Source: JAEUUM01 sp038326165
GTDB taxonomy: Bacteria > Bacteroidota > Bacteroidia > Chitinophagales > Saprospiraceae
Assembly: GCA_038326165.1 (NCBI GenBank)
Contig: JBBQJT010000030.1
Location: forward strand, 1-41,901
Length of the DNA stretch: 41,901 nt
Direction: 5' to 3'
The notes under the pieces were generated by a model. That model searched no databases. It saw nothing but the letters and a program-made list of their open reading frames with translations, and was not told where the DNA came from. Shown here piece by piece: positions 17,054 to 24,612 of this stretch. The translations under genes were made by a program, and so were the position numbers. Within the stretch, counting starts at the first letter, position 1; each line of letters begins with the position of its first letter.

Positions 17054-18715
17054 ATGTACGAGCAACGACCTTGGCTAAAATTATACCCAGCTGGTATACC
17101 TGCCAATATTGATACGACCCAATATGTATCTTTGATTCAACTTGTGGAAGCGAGCTTAAAGAAGTATGCCGATCGAATAGCATACAGCAATATGGATGCC
17201 ACATTGACATATCGCCAAGTCGATGAAATGTCAATGAAGTTTGCAAGTTATTTGCATTCCAGAGGACTTGAACCGGGAGATAGGATAGCGCTGATGATGC
17301 CCAATTTGTTACAATATCCTGTAGCCCTGTTTGGTGCATTGCGGGCGGGCTTGGTAATTGTGAATACCAATCCGCTTTATACTGCACGTGAAATGAAATA
17401 TCAATTTACCGACAGTGGAGTCAAGGCGATAGTCATAGCAGAGATGTTTGCACACAATCTTGAAAAAATACTCCATGAGACCGATATAAAAATTGTCATC
17501 ACAACATCTGTTGGCGAGTTGATGCCAGCATTGAAAGGAAGCATTGTCAATTTTGTTATCAGGTATATAAAGCGGATGGTCCCTAAATACACAATTCCTA
17601 ATACAGTCAGTTTTAGACATGCCTTGAAGGAAGGAGTACGATTCACTCTCAAGCCATTTACTGGCAGACATGAAGATGTTATCCTTTTTCAATACACGGG
17701 AGGAACAACGGGTGTAGCAAAAGGGGCCATGCTTACAAATGAGAATCTTATTGCTAATATGTTGCAAATCAGTGCCATATTGGTTCCAAAGATGAATGAA
17801 GAAAATGAAGTTGTTTTGTCTCCCTTGCCTATGTATCATATTTTTGCATTCACCCTCAATGTATCTATGCTGAATATAGGAACCAAGATTGTCATGGTTA
17901 CCAATGCGCGTGATTTAGGCAGCGTGATCAAAGAATTCAAAAAGCATCCAATCAGTTTAATGACTGGGGTAAATACCTTATTCAATGCATTAATGAACCA
18001 CAAAGATTTTGCAGCAAGTAATTTTCAAGCTCTGAAGTTAACAATAGGAGGAGGCATGGCTGTTCAACAAGCTGTTGCTAAAAAATGGCACGAAGTAACC
18101 AAATGCTTTTTAACAGAAGCATATGGATTGACAGAAACTTCCCCTGGTGCGAGTGTATCCCCTCTTGATGGAAGTGGCTTGCCAGGATCTATTGGCTTGC
18201 CGTTTCCATCTACAGATATGCGTATAGTTGATGAAGAAGGAGTGCCAGTACCTGTAGGTGAAGTTGGAGAAGTCCAAATTAAAGGGCCCCAAGTGATGAA
18301 GGGTTATTACAACAAATTGGATGAAACAGCCAATGTTATGAAGGATGGTTGGTTGTGTACTGGGGATATGGGTCTTATGACACTTGAAGGTTTTTTTAAG
18401 ATTGTTGACAGAAAGAAGGACATGATTCTTGTATCAGGATTCAATGTTTATCCGAATGAAATTGAAGATGTAGCAGCCATGCATCCAAAAGTGCTAGAAT
18501 CTGCTGCTGTAGGAGTGCCCGATGAAAAATCTGGGGAACTTGTAAAATTATTTGTGGTCAAGAAAGATCAGTCGCTCACCAAAGATGAACTATTGGATCA
18601 TTGCCGTGAGAATTTAACTTCATACAAAATGCCAAAATTTATTGAGTTTCGAGATGAACTTCCAAAAACCAATGTAGGAAAGATACTTCGTAGGGAGTTA
18701 AGGGATGATAAATGA
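17054..18715 (+). CDS. long-chain acyl-CoA ligase (FadD-like)
   Basis: A 553-residue ANL-superfamily ligase that activates fatty acids to acyl-AMP and then acyl-CoA. The P-loop-like motif is FQYTGGTTGVAKGAML; further motifs are LPMYHIFAFTLN, TEAYGLTETSP (A5), GWLCTGDMG with the ribose-binding Asp (A7), VDRKKDMILVSGFNVYPNE (A8) and GKILRRELR with the catalytic Lys (A10). Length and the N-terminal PWLKLYPAGIP are typical of bacterial FadD. It feeds beta-oxidation or lipid synthesis in the cytoplasm or at the inner membrane. It is monocistronic and lies directly upstream of the decayed toxin island. Confidence 0.93.
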   Translation: MYEQRPWLKLYPAGIPANIDTTQYVSLIQLVEASLKKYADRIAYSNMDATLTYRQVDEMSMKFASYLHSRGLEPGDRIALMMPNLLQYPVALFGALRAGLVIVNTNPLYTAREMKYQFTDSGVKAIVIAEMFAHNLEKILHETDIKIVITTSVGELMPALKGSIVNFVIRYIKRMVPKYTIPNTVSFRHALKEGVRFTLKPFTGRHEDVILFQYTGGTTGVAKGAMLTNENLIANMLQISAILVPKMNEENEVVLSPLPMYHIFAFTLNVSMLNIGTKIVMVTNARDLGSVIKEFKKHPISLMTGVNTLFNALMNHKDFAASNFQALKLTIGGGMAVQQAVAKKWHEVTKCFLTEAYGLTETSPGASVSPLDGSGLPGSIGLPFPSTDMRIVDEEGVPVPVGEVGEVQIKGPQVMKGYYNKLDETANVMKDGWLCTGDMGLMTLEGFFKIVDRKKDMILVSGFNVYPNEIEDVAAMHPKVLESAAVGVPDEKSGELVKLFVVKKDQSLTKDELLDHCRENLTSYKMPKFIEFRDELPKTNVGKILRRELRDDK

Positions 18716-18868
18716 TGGGATTGGGCTCAAGTATTCAACAGAGTTCACATTTAGAACTTGAGAATTTGGGGTAATTAATTCTAAAAACAGTAATAAAAAT
18801 TATTGACGGGTGTTTAAAATGTTCATTATTCAGCATTTATTGATGTCGGTTGTCAGCCGAATTTAGCC

Positions 18869-19240
18869 TCAATCATTATTATTTTTAGATTTTTGCTGTT
18901 CCCACCATTCATCTTTGATGTACTCATTTGGTACACATGACCATGTATCCAATTTTGATTCTGTGATTATACCGGGGATTTGGCAGGATTCAAATTTAAC
19001 CATGAAACTTTTTAGTTCAGACAAAAACTGCACGAATTCATTCGTTAAGATTTTCAAAGGATAGTACTCTTGAAGGACATCATCAGATTTATCCCAAAGT
19101 AGATCAAAAATCACAAACTCCTTTCTTACATCTATAGAAAATTCATTATCACCTAAATTACAATTACTATCTTCATTATATACTTTCCATACCCTCTCTA
19201 ATGATTGGTCAACCTTAAGGAGTGTATAAAATATGTACAT
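18869..19240 (-). CDS. probable immunity protein for EndoU-type toxin (5'-frameshifted)
   Basis: An open frame of 123 codons, acidic and rich in aromatic residues, without leader or membrane helix. Upstream in the same frame the sense clearly continues (KNWYLVSHNAHFYSENLNRF runs straight into its ATG), back to about 19330. There a single-base shift joins it to ATG AAA GAT at 19356, giving MKDLVSKY. That ATG overlaps the stop of the toxin pseudogene as ATGA. The full ancestral gene was thus about 18869-19356. Position immediately after a toxin domain, small size and acidity are the usual marks of immunity genes. I do not recognise the family. The current ORF may be non-functional because it lacks about 40 N-terminal residues. 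Confidence 0.65.
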   Translation of the reverse strand: MYIFYTLLKVDQSLERVWKVYNEDSNCNLGDNEFSIDVRKEFVIFDLLWDKSDDVLQEYYPLKILTNEFVQFLSELKSFMVKFESCQIPGIITESKLDTWSCVPNEYIKDEWWEQQKSKNNND

Positions 19241-19352
19241 AAATCTATTTAGGTTTTCAGAGTAAAAATGGGCATTGTGCGAAACAAGATACCAATTTTT
19301 GGATATGTCTCGAGTGACGCATTTATAATAAAATACTTAGACACTAGATCTT

Positions 19353-19991
19353 TCATTGTGGAAAAGCAGTTGTTATTTTACCATTTTTATAAACCATCTT
19401 AATATTCACACCAAAACTAGTTTTTAAAAGACTTGAGGGTCAAAATCATCTTGTTTTCTATTATTCCGTGCCCCTTTAATGGCATCCACCACTTTATTTT
19501 CATCCCAATCATCAGAAAAAAAATCTTTACCTGTTGCCCAAGGAGTTCCGTTTTTAGATATCGATGCTTTGTAGCAATCATGAGTAGTAGCTACTCTATC
19601 ACTTATAGGTATTAGGATCTGCTATTAAAGCTGAAATATGATGCACGCCTCCGTTGTTTGAGCCTCTAAAGATATAATTTATTGTCGAAGCATCAATATA
19701 GTTTACGGCGTCATAACTTACCAGTTCATTTACACTCTTTAAACTTCTGTTTAAGGCTTTATGTACTGAATTAAGAAATTCAGGTTTTTTTTCTTAGCTT
19801 TTTAGGGCATTTCTTTAGAAAATCCCAATCAACTTTTAAATGCTCAGAATTCAGGGTAAGCTTATAAACAGCTTTAACTTGTTTTCTGGCTTTCCATAGG
19901 TCGTACAACTCATGAAAAGGAACAAGTATTGCTGAAATGGCGAACAAACAAGTCCAAGATGTTGATCTGCAATTTTGGTAATTGTCTCCAT
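19353..19991 (-). pseudogene. decayed toxin with bacterial EndoU nuclease domain
   Basis: No long ORF exists here, but joining frames on the minus strand gives a continuous protein of about 210 residues. It starts METITKIADQHLGL at 19991; shifts frame near 19920 into PFHELYDLWKARKQVKAVYK; shifts at an eight-A run (19785-19792) into PEFLNSVHKALNRS, later reaching FRGSNNGGVHHISAL; shifts near 19608 into DRVATTHDCYKASISKNG and GKDFFSDDWDENKVVDAI; and shifts near 19427 into KTSFGVNIKMVYKNGKITTAFPQ and a stop. The GGxHH motif, Y-K-A strand, FFSDDWD and terminal I-TAFP match my memory of bacterial EndoU toxin domains, ribonucleases found at the C-termini of polymorphic toxins. No delivery domain remains. 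Four indels in 640 bases, against almost none elsewhere, indicate a pseudogene. Confidence 0.7.
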
Positions 19992-20344
19992 TTTTCAGAA
20001 GTAAGCATCATCAAAGGGATTTTAACCAAACGTCGGCTGCAAAGATTAAAGAGTTGAGAATGAAGATTGGCCTGAAATCTTATTATTGTGCATTGCAATT
20101 AGATATTGCCAAAAGCAATTGTAGTAAATCGGAAAATGGCAAAGAAGAAATAACTCTAAGAAGGATTTCCCAAATTGCAGAGATTTTTAATGTGCCTATG
20201 ATTGCACTATTGTCAGGTCTCAAAATTCAAATTATTCAAATATCCAACGGCGCAGATGCTTCAATGATTAATAACCAAATAAACAATTTGGTCTCCCCCG
20301 AGTTACTTAAGGTCGTAAAATTTGTAATAGTTGAGCTACAGTGA
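19982..20344 (+). CDS. XRE-like helix-turn-helix protein, uncertain 5' end
   Basis: A 120-codon ORF whose residues 21-80 follow the XRE/HTH_3 pattern: KIKELRMKIGL, a helix ending QLDIAKSNCSKSENGKEEITL, then RRISQIAEIFNVP. This is the Cro/CI-type DNA-binding fold. Several usually conserved positions look changed (SKSENGK where SKIENGK is common), and the only in-frame start preserving helix 1 is a TTG that overlaps the toxin pseudogene start head-to-head by ten bases. The gene may therefore be truncated at its 5' end or decaying too. The C-terminal 40 residues are of no known type. It could once have regulated the neighbouring toxin locus; this is inference from position. Confidence 0.6.
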   Translation: MSPFFRSKHHQRDFNQTSAAKIKELRMKIGLKSYYCALQLDIAKSNCSKSENGKEEITLRRISQIAEIFNVPMIALLSGLKIQIIQISNGADASMINNQINNLVSPELLKVVKFVIVELQ

Positions 20345-20373
20345 ATCAATAAATTTTGAACACATAAACAAAA

Positions 20374-20409
20374 AAAAGCCCTTGTCAAGATAACTTTACA
20401 AGGGCTTTT
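20374..20409. terminator. bidirectional intrinsic terminator
   Basis: A 12-bp perfect stem (20374-20385 with 20398-20409, core gcccttgt) around a 12-base loop, flanked by A and T tracts. It ends the XRE gene on the plus strand and the rpsF-rpsR-rplI operon on the minus strand. Confidence 0.8.
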
Positions 20410-20428
20410 GGTTGATGAAAACTATTAA

Positions 20429-20875
20429 TTATTCTGCTACAACTTCAAAGTTGATGGTAACGGATACTTCTTTGTGCAAGTCAATTCTTGCAGAATAAGT
20501 ACCTATTTCTTTGATTTCGTCGTTGAGGTGAATTTTCTTGCGTTCGATATCGATATTGGCTTGTGCACGGAGGGCTTGAGAAAGTTGGATAGATGTTACA
20601 CTACCAAATATTCTGCCGCTTGTTCCAGCTTTAGCACCAATTTTTAGAGATATGGACTTCAATTGTTCAGCTATTACTTTGTACTCGTCTAAGCGCTTGT
20701 TTTCAGCTGCTTCTTGACGTTGTATCAAGGCGCCCAATTGTTTAAGGTTTGAAGAATTGGCTACAATTGCCATTTCTTGTGGGATCAAGTAGTTGCGGCC
20801 AAAACCGTCTTTTACTTTCACGACTTCGTGTTTATCACCCAGCTTGTCTATATTTTTAAGTAGGATTACTTGCAT
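20429..20875 (-). CDS. rplI: 50S ribosomal protein L9
   Basis: A 148-residue L9 with the conserved N-terminal domain MQVILLKNIDKLGDKHEVVKV and DGFGRNYLIPQEMA, the long connecting helix (about 45-75) and the C-terminal 23S rRNA-binding domain with VTSIQLSQAL and EIGTYSARIDLH. It binds domain V of 23S rRNA near the L1 stalk. It is the last gene of the rpsF-rpsR-rplI operon, 36 bases after rpsR and just before the bidirectional terminator. Length and order are normal for Bacteroidota. Confidence 0.98.
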   Translation of the reverse strand: MQVILLKNIDKLGDKHEVVKVKDGFGRNYLIPQEMAIVANSSNLKQLGALIQRQEAAENKRLDEYKVIAEQLKSISLKIGAKAGTSGRIFGSVTSIQLSQALRAQANIDIERKKIHLNDEIKEIGTYSARIDLHKEVSVTINFEVVAE

Positions 20876-20911
20876 GATTTGATTCTTTTAAGTATTGCGG
20901 TGATGATTACA

Positions 20912-21178
20912 TTATTTCAATAAGTCAGCCACATAAGGCAAAATAGCCAAGTGACGTGAACGTTTGATGGCATGAGCCATTTTACGTTGATACTTAAGAG
21001 AGTTTCCAGTCAAACGACGAGGAAGTATTTTTCCTTGTTCGTTGATAAACTGAAGCAGGAAATCTGCGTCTTTGTAATCGATGTATTTTATGCCAAATTT
21101 CTTAAATCGGCAGTATTTTTTTTGTTGCTGACCAATATTGGGGTTGCTCAGGAACTTAATATCGTCTTTAGATGCCAT
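20912..21178 (-). CDS. rpsR: 30S ribosomal protein S18
   Basis: An 88-residue S18. YCRFKKFGIKYIDYKDADFL and the GKILPRRLTGNSLKYQRK motif, followed by AHAIKRSRHLAILPYV, are diagnostic. S18 forms a heterodimer with S6 on the platform of the small subunit, consistent with its position directly after rpsF. The spacing of 29 bases to rpsF and 36 to rplI supports one transcript. Confidence 0.98.
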   Translation of the reverse strand: MASKDDIKFLSNPNIGQQQKKYCRFKKFGIKYIDYKDADFLLQFINEQGKILPRRLTGNSLKYQRKMAHAIKRSRHLAILPYVADLLK

Positions 21179-21207
21179 TTTCTTTGATTGTAATGGTTAA
21201 ATTGGAT

Positions 21208-21903
21208 TTAGTCTTCTTCGTTTTTTACTGCCTCAACTGGATCAGCTGGAGTAGCGATTGGTTCGTCTTTTCCTACTGGAGCCTCAGCTACTGGAGCCTC
21301 AACTGTCGGTGTTTCCATTGTTGGAGCCTCAACTGCCGGTGCTTCCATCGCTGGAGCTTCAACTGTCGGTGTTTCCATTGCTGGAGCTTCGACTGCCGGC
21401 GCTTCCTTAGCTGGAGCTTCCACTGCTGTAGCTTCCTTAGCTGGAGCTTCCACTACTGGAGCTGCTTCCACTGCTGGAGCTTTTGGTGCGGAAGATTCTG
21501 CAACAGCGGCTTGCGGAGTTGCGGAAACCGGTTCCAATGTAGTAATAGGTCTAAATCTCTTTTTAGACTGTCCAATCTTACCAGAACGCTTGTCTTCGTT
21601 GTATTTCACACCGTGTTTGTCCAATGATACAGAAAGGAATCGCATGATGCGCTCGTCACGCTTCAATGCCAACTCTAATCCTGCTATCACAAGGCCATTT
21701 TCAGATGTGAACTCCAGACAGTAATAAATTCCGGAAGAACGTTTTTTAATGGGGTAGGCAAGCTGCCTCAAACCCATTTCATCCGCATGTATCAGCTTGT
21801 TGCCATTGCTATTAAGCATGTCAACATAAGTCTGAGCTGTCGCTTTAATTTCATCGCTCGACAGCACGGGATCTACGATGAATGTAACTTCGTAATTACG
21901 CAT
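21208..21903 (-). CDS. rpsF: 30S ribosomal protein S6 with long repetitive C-terminal tail
   Basis: A 231-residue protein whose first ~100 residues are a normal S6: MRNYEVTFIVDPVLSS, LRQLAYPIKKRSSGIYY, then RIMRFLSVSLDKH. After a basic linker (SKKRFRPI) there is a tail of about 110 residues of low complexity, rich in Ala, Pro, Val and Glu. It contains six 10-residue repeats with the core VEAPA at residues 150-209, and the protein ends acidic (VKNEED). Short extensions of S6 are known in Bacteroidota; a tail this long and regular is unusual to me. The tail is in frame with no stop, so it is part of the protein. It is the first gene of the rpsF-rpsR-rplI operon, with a good -7 element 28 bases upstream of the start. 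Confidence 0.95.
   Translation of the reverse strand: MRNYEVTFIVDPVLSSDEIKATAQTYVDMLNSNGNKLIHADEMGLRQLAYPIKKRSSGIYYCLEFTSENGLVIAGLELALKRDERIMRFLSVSLDKHGVKYNEDKRSGKIGQSKKRFRPITTLEPVSATPQAAVAESSAPKAPAVEAAPVVEAPAKEATAVEAPAKEAPAVEAPAMETPTVEAPAMEAPAVEAPTMETPTVEAPVAEAPVGKDEPIATPADPVEAVKNEED
21277..21456 (-). repeat. six 30-bp tandem repeats in the rpsF tail
   Basis: Six imperfect copies of a 10-codon unit of the type AVEAPAKEAP or TVEAPAMETP, encoding residues 150-209 of S6. The units differ mainly at Ala/Thr and Lys/Met codons. In-frame gain or loss of units would be tolerated, so this is a likely length-variable site between strains. Confidence 0.8.
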
Positions 21904-21931
21904 GAAGAATATGGTTTTTCAAAATGAGGTG

Positions 21932-21962
21932 CAAAGATACATCGCTTAGATTAAATATCCAA
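21932..21962 (-). promoter_or_regulatory. promoter of the rpsF-rpsR-rplI operon
   Basis: On the minus strand TTGG (21959-21962) is followed after 19 bases by TATCTTTG (21932-21939), a good match to the Bacteroidota -33/-7 elements. It lies 28 bases upstream of the rpsF ATG and after the end of the preceding membrane-protein gene. Confidence 0.6.
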
Positions 21963-21993
21963 CACCCAATGAACTGATTGTCCGAAGTTTAAT

Positions 21994-22488
21994 TCAGATA
22001 CTTCCTTTTTTGTTGTATTGTCGCCATATACTGACCATCATTCTAAAGGGAAGTGCCCCTGTAAGAAGGATGGCTGCGGTTCCAAAGAAGAGGGTAACAG
22101 ACTTAACATAAGCGGTCAAATTTTCGTTATCCACCGCTGTCATGTACTCAAATTGGGACTGAATGCCCTGTATATCGGCAAAAGTCAGAAATGCGTTAAC
22201 GGCCCGAATTAAAAGGAAAAAGGATGGGATGCTTACTGTAAGGATTCCTGCTTTAATGAATAACTGATGGGATACTGGGGTATATTTCAAGAAAAAAATA
22301 TATCTAAATAATGTTGTACTGACCACTACAAAAAGAACAATTAACCACACATATTGATATTGTGGTGCTTTTCGGAGGATTGGGTATAAGCTAAAAAACG
22401 TGACTACCAAGGTAAGAAGGGCCCAATATCCTTCCAGTTTCCATTTCAATTTGGTTTCTGGATTTTGAAGGGCTTCTAGTATTTTCAT
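21994..22488 (-). CDS. uncharacterised four-helix membrane protein
   Basis: A 164-residue protein with four predicted membrane helices, around residues 20-40 (GYWALLTLVVTFFSLYPIL), 46-68 (YVWLIVLFVVVSTTLFRYIF), 80-102 (AGILTVSIPSFFLLI) and 130-150 (TLFFGTAAILLTGALPF), with a charged N-terminus and a basic C-terminal end. I do not recognise the family and no catalytic motif is visible. It follows murA by 19 bases on the same strand, so it is probably the last gene of the cell-wall transcript. Its location next to MurA suggests an envelope role only by association. Confidence 0.75.
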   Translation of the reverse strand: MKILEALQNPETKLKWKLEGYWALLTLVVTFFSLYPILRKAPQYQYVWLIVLFVVVSTTLFRYIFFLKYTPVSHQLFIKAGILTVSIPSFFLLIRAVNAFLTFADIQGIQSQFEYMTAVDNENLTAYVKSVTLFFGTAAILLTGALPFRMMVSIWRQYNKKGSI

Positions 22489-22507
22489 GAAATTATTTTA
22501 CTGCCAA

Positions 22508-23824
22508 TTATATTTTTACTCTTCTGATCTGAGCGCCTATAGCATTGAGTCTGCCATCAATATTTTGGTAACCTCTGTCAATCTGACTGATGTTGTGGAT
22601 GGTACTATTGCCTTCGGCTGAAATAGCTGCTATGAGCAATGCAACTCCAGCCCGAATATCTGGCGAGGTCATTTCTATTCCTTTTAATGCGTTGGTTCTG
22701 TCCATTCCAATAACAGTAGCCCGGTGTGGATCACACAATATGATTTGAGCTCCCATTTCTATCAGCTTGTCAACAAAGAACAGTCGACTTTCAAACATTT
22801 TCTGATGGATCAATACACTTCCTTTGGCTTGTGTAGCAACTACCAAAAGAATACTCAATAAATCAGGCGTAAATCCTGGCCAGGGCGAATCATAAACTGT
22901 AAGGGTACTGCCATCAATAAAGTTTTGAATTGCATAGCGTTCTTGGGCGGGAACATGGATGTCATCGCCTTGCACTTCGAGCTGAATTCCCATTCGTTGA
23001 AAGGTTGGAAGGATATTACCAAGTTCGTTGACTTTACAGTCCTTGATGGTAATTTCTGATTGGGTCATTGCAGCAAGGCCAATGAAACTTCCAATTTCAA
23101 TCATATCGGGTAGACAAGTATGCTCAGTTCCATTCAATAAAGTAACTCCTTCCACTATCAAAAGGTTGGAACCGATTCCTGAAATATTTGCGCCCATCCG
23201 AACCAACATTTTACAAAGTTGCTGAAGGTAAGGCTCGCAAGCTGCATTGTATATTGTGGTTGTTCCCTCCGCCAAGACGGCTGCAAATAATACATTGGCA
23301 GTTCCTGTTACAGAGATTTCGTCCATCAAAATATAAGCGCCTTTCAATTTGCTTCCATCGAGGTAATAATGATCATTTACATCATCATAGCGCAGTTTGG
23401 CTCCCATTTTTTCGAACCCAAGAAAATGAGTGTCTAATCTTCTTCGGCCTATTTTGTCACCACCAGGTCTCGGCAGGAATGCAATACGGAATCTTGCTAA
23501 AAGTGCTCCCATCAGCATTACAGATCCTCTGATCTTTCTTGCTTTGATCTGATAATCTTCAGATTCAAAATATTTTATATCAAGTACGCTAGCATCAAAT
23601 TCGATGGATCCTGGAGCCAGTTTTCGCAACTTAACTCCTAAACCTTCTAGAAGTTCTAGTTGGAGTCGGATGTCCAGAATATCAGGGATATTATGTACGA
23701 CTAATTTTTCCTTGGTCAGTAAGGGGGCACAAATAATCTGTAGTGCTTCGTTCTTGGCGCCTTGTGGAATTAACTCACCTTGCAATCGCGTACCACCGAG
23801 AACTTCAAATGATTCAGAAGGCAT
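22508..23824 (-). CDS. murA: UDP-N-acetylglucosamine 1-carboxyvinyltransferase MurA (Asp-type)
   Basis: A 438-residue enolpyruvyl transferase for the first committed step of peptidoglycan synthesis, joining phosphoenolpyruvate to UDP-GlcNAc in the cytoplasm. QGAKNEAL near residue 24 is the conserved Lys-Asn substrate motif, and GRRRLDTHFLGFEKMGA and PDMIEIGSF are family-typical. The active-site loop reads PRPGGDKIG, so the usual fosfomycin-alkylated Cys is Asp (about residue 123). Asp at this position is known to keep activity and give intrinsic fosfomycin resistance in other species. It lies downstream of DUF4290 and glmS on the same strand, with a separate -7 element upstream. Confidence 0.96.
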   Translation of the reverse strand: MPSESFEVLGGTRLQGELIPQGAKNEALQIICAPLLTKEKLVVHNIPDILDIRLQLELLEGLGVKLRKLAPGSIEFDASVLDIKYFESEDYQIKARKIRGSVMLMGALLARFRIAFLPRPGGDKIGRRRLDTHFLGFEKMGAKLRYDDVNDHYYLDGSKLKGAYILMDEISVTGTANVLFAAVLAEGTTTIYNAACEPYLQQLCKMLVRMGANISGIGSNLLIVEGVTLLNGTEHTCLPDMIEIGSFIGLAAMTQSEITIKDCKVNELGNILPTFQRMGIQLEVQGDDIHVPAQERYAIQNFIDGSTLTVYDSPWPGFTPDLLSILLVVATQAKGSVLIHQKMFESRLFFVDKLIEMGAQIILCDPHRATVIGMDRTNALKGIEMTSPDIRAGVALLIAAISAEGNSTIHNISQIDRGYQNIDGRLNAIGAQIRRVKI

Positions 23825-23874
23825 AAAATAACTGGGCTTTGTGTAAGGACAATATTGTGCTAAATTTCACAAAG

Positions 23875-23882
23875 CAAAGGTA
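23875..23882 (-). promoter_or_regulatory. -7 element upstream of murA
   Basis: TACCTTTG on the minus strand fits TAnnTTTG and lies 50 bases before the murA ATG, in the only sizeable gap (73 bases) of the glmS-DUF4290-murA run. No clear -33 partner is visible. Confidence 0.4.
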
Positions 23883-23897
23883 AACTGAACTGAGGAA

Positions 23898-24608
23898 TTA
23901 ATTCGGTCTGTTGTTCCTCCATTTTGGCCTATTGCTATTATTATTGGTGTTATTTCTTTTGCCACCATAATTATTGCGCTTACCGTTTCTGCTTCTTTCA
24001 GGATTGAGCGTGCTTATTCTGCGCGGTGCGTTGATTGGACGGATTGTTTCAATCACTGCATCTTCTTCAAGCGTTAGACGTCCGCCAGACAATGTTTTGA
24101 TATCACTTTTGATCACTTCATCAGTTACAAAGTGTTCCTTATTCCAGGTTCTGAAAGCCAATTTCATATACGCGCCAATGATATGCGTGTATATCTCTCT
24201 TTTTTCGGGATCTTCAACCACCAATGCTTTATTGATCATTCTCATCACATTATTGCCATAATGTCTGAGTTTGGTTTCAGTTTTGGGGTAGGGAAGTATT
24301 TCAGGTTTCTTTCTTTCAATTTTTTTGGCTATTACAATACCTTCGGGGAGATTGATATCGAGGTCGTAATTGGCTATTTCATAGACATGGTTCCAGATTT
24401 TCTCCTTGTAGTTTTCAACATTTCTGCTGTGAGGGTTCATTTGTTGAATCAACTCTACCACGGCCATAAGGTGGCTGGTGCGAATTTCTTTATCTGGAAG
24501 TGTTTTACAATGTCGTATCATTTCCTGAATAATACGGCCATATTCAGGCAGTGTTATGTCTTTCTTGGTTGAGTTGTACTCTTGATGTAGCACATTCATT
24601 TCACTCAT
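23898..24608 (-). CDS. DUF4290 family protein
   Basis: A 236-residue protein of the Bacteroidota family DUF4290. Recognisable segments are LPEYGRIIQEMIRHCKTLPD, WNHVYEIANYDLDINLP, YPKTETKLRHYGNNVMRMI and GAYMKLAFRTWNKEHF. The fold looks helical and soluble, and no catalytic motif is known. The C-terminal ~45 residues are a disordered tail rich in Asn, Arg and Lys (RNGKRNNYGGKRNNTNNN), which resembles nucleic-acid-binding tails. It lies four bases after the glmS stop codon on the minus strand and upstream of murA, and this neighbourhood suggests a link to amino-sugar or cell-wall supply. The function is unknown. Confidence 0.88.
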   Translation of the reverse strand: MSEMNVLHQEYNSTKKDITLPEYGRIIQEMIRHCKTLPDKEIRTSHLMAVVELIQQMNPHSRNVENYKEKIWNHVYEIANYDLDINLPEGIVIAKKIERKKPEILPYPKTETKLRHYGNNVMRMINKALVVEDPEKREIYTHIIGAYMKLAFRTWNKEHFVTDEVIKSDIKTLSGGRLTLEEDAVIETIRPINAPRRISTLNPERSRNGKRNNYGGKRNNTNNNSNRPKWRNNRPN

Positions 24609-24612
24609 AATT

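Noticed and set aside
19433..19615. 60-codon plus-strand ORF and a 62-codon minus-strand ORF at 19910-20098
   Set aside because: Both are accidental frames across the EndoU pseudogene; the frame-joined minus-strand translation explains the sequence better.
18716..20373. Prophage or integrative element explaining the XRE gene
   Set aside because: No integrase, att-like direct repeat, tRNA target or structural gene was found near it.
21172..21627. 151-codon plus-strand ORF rich in Cys, Trp, Ser and Phe
   Set aside because: It is the mirror of the Ala/Pro/Glu repeat tail of rpsF and has no independent features.
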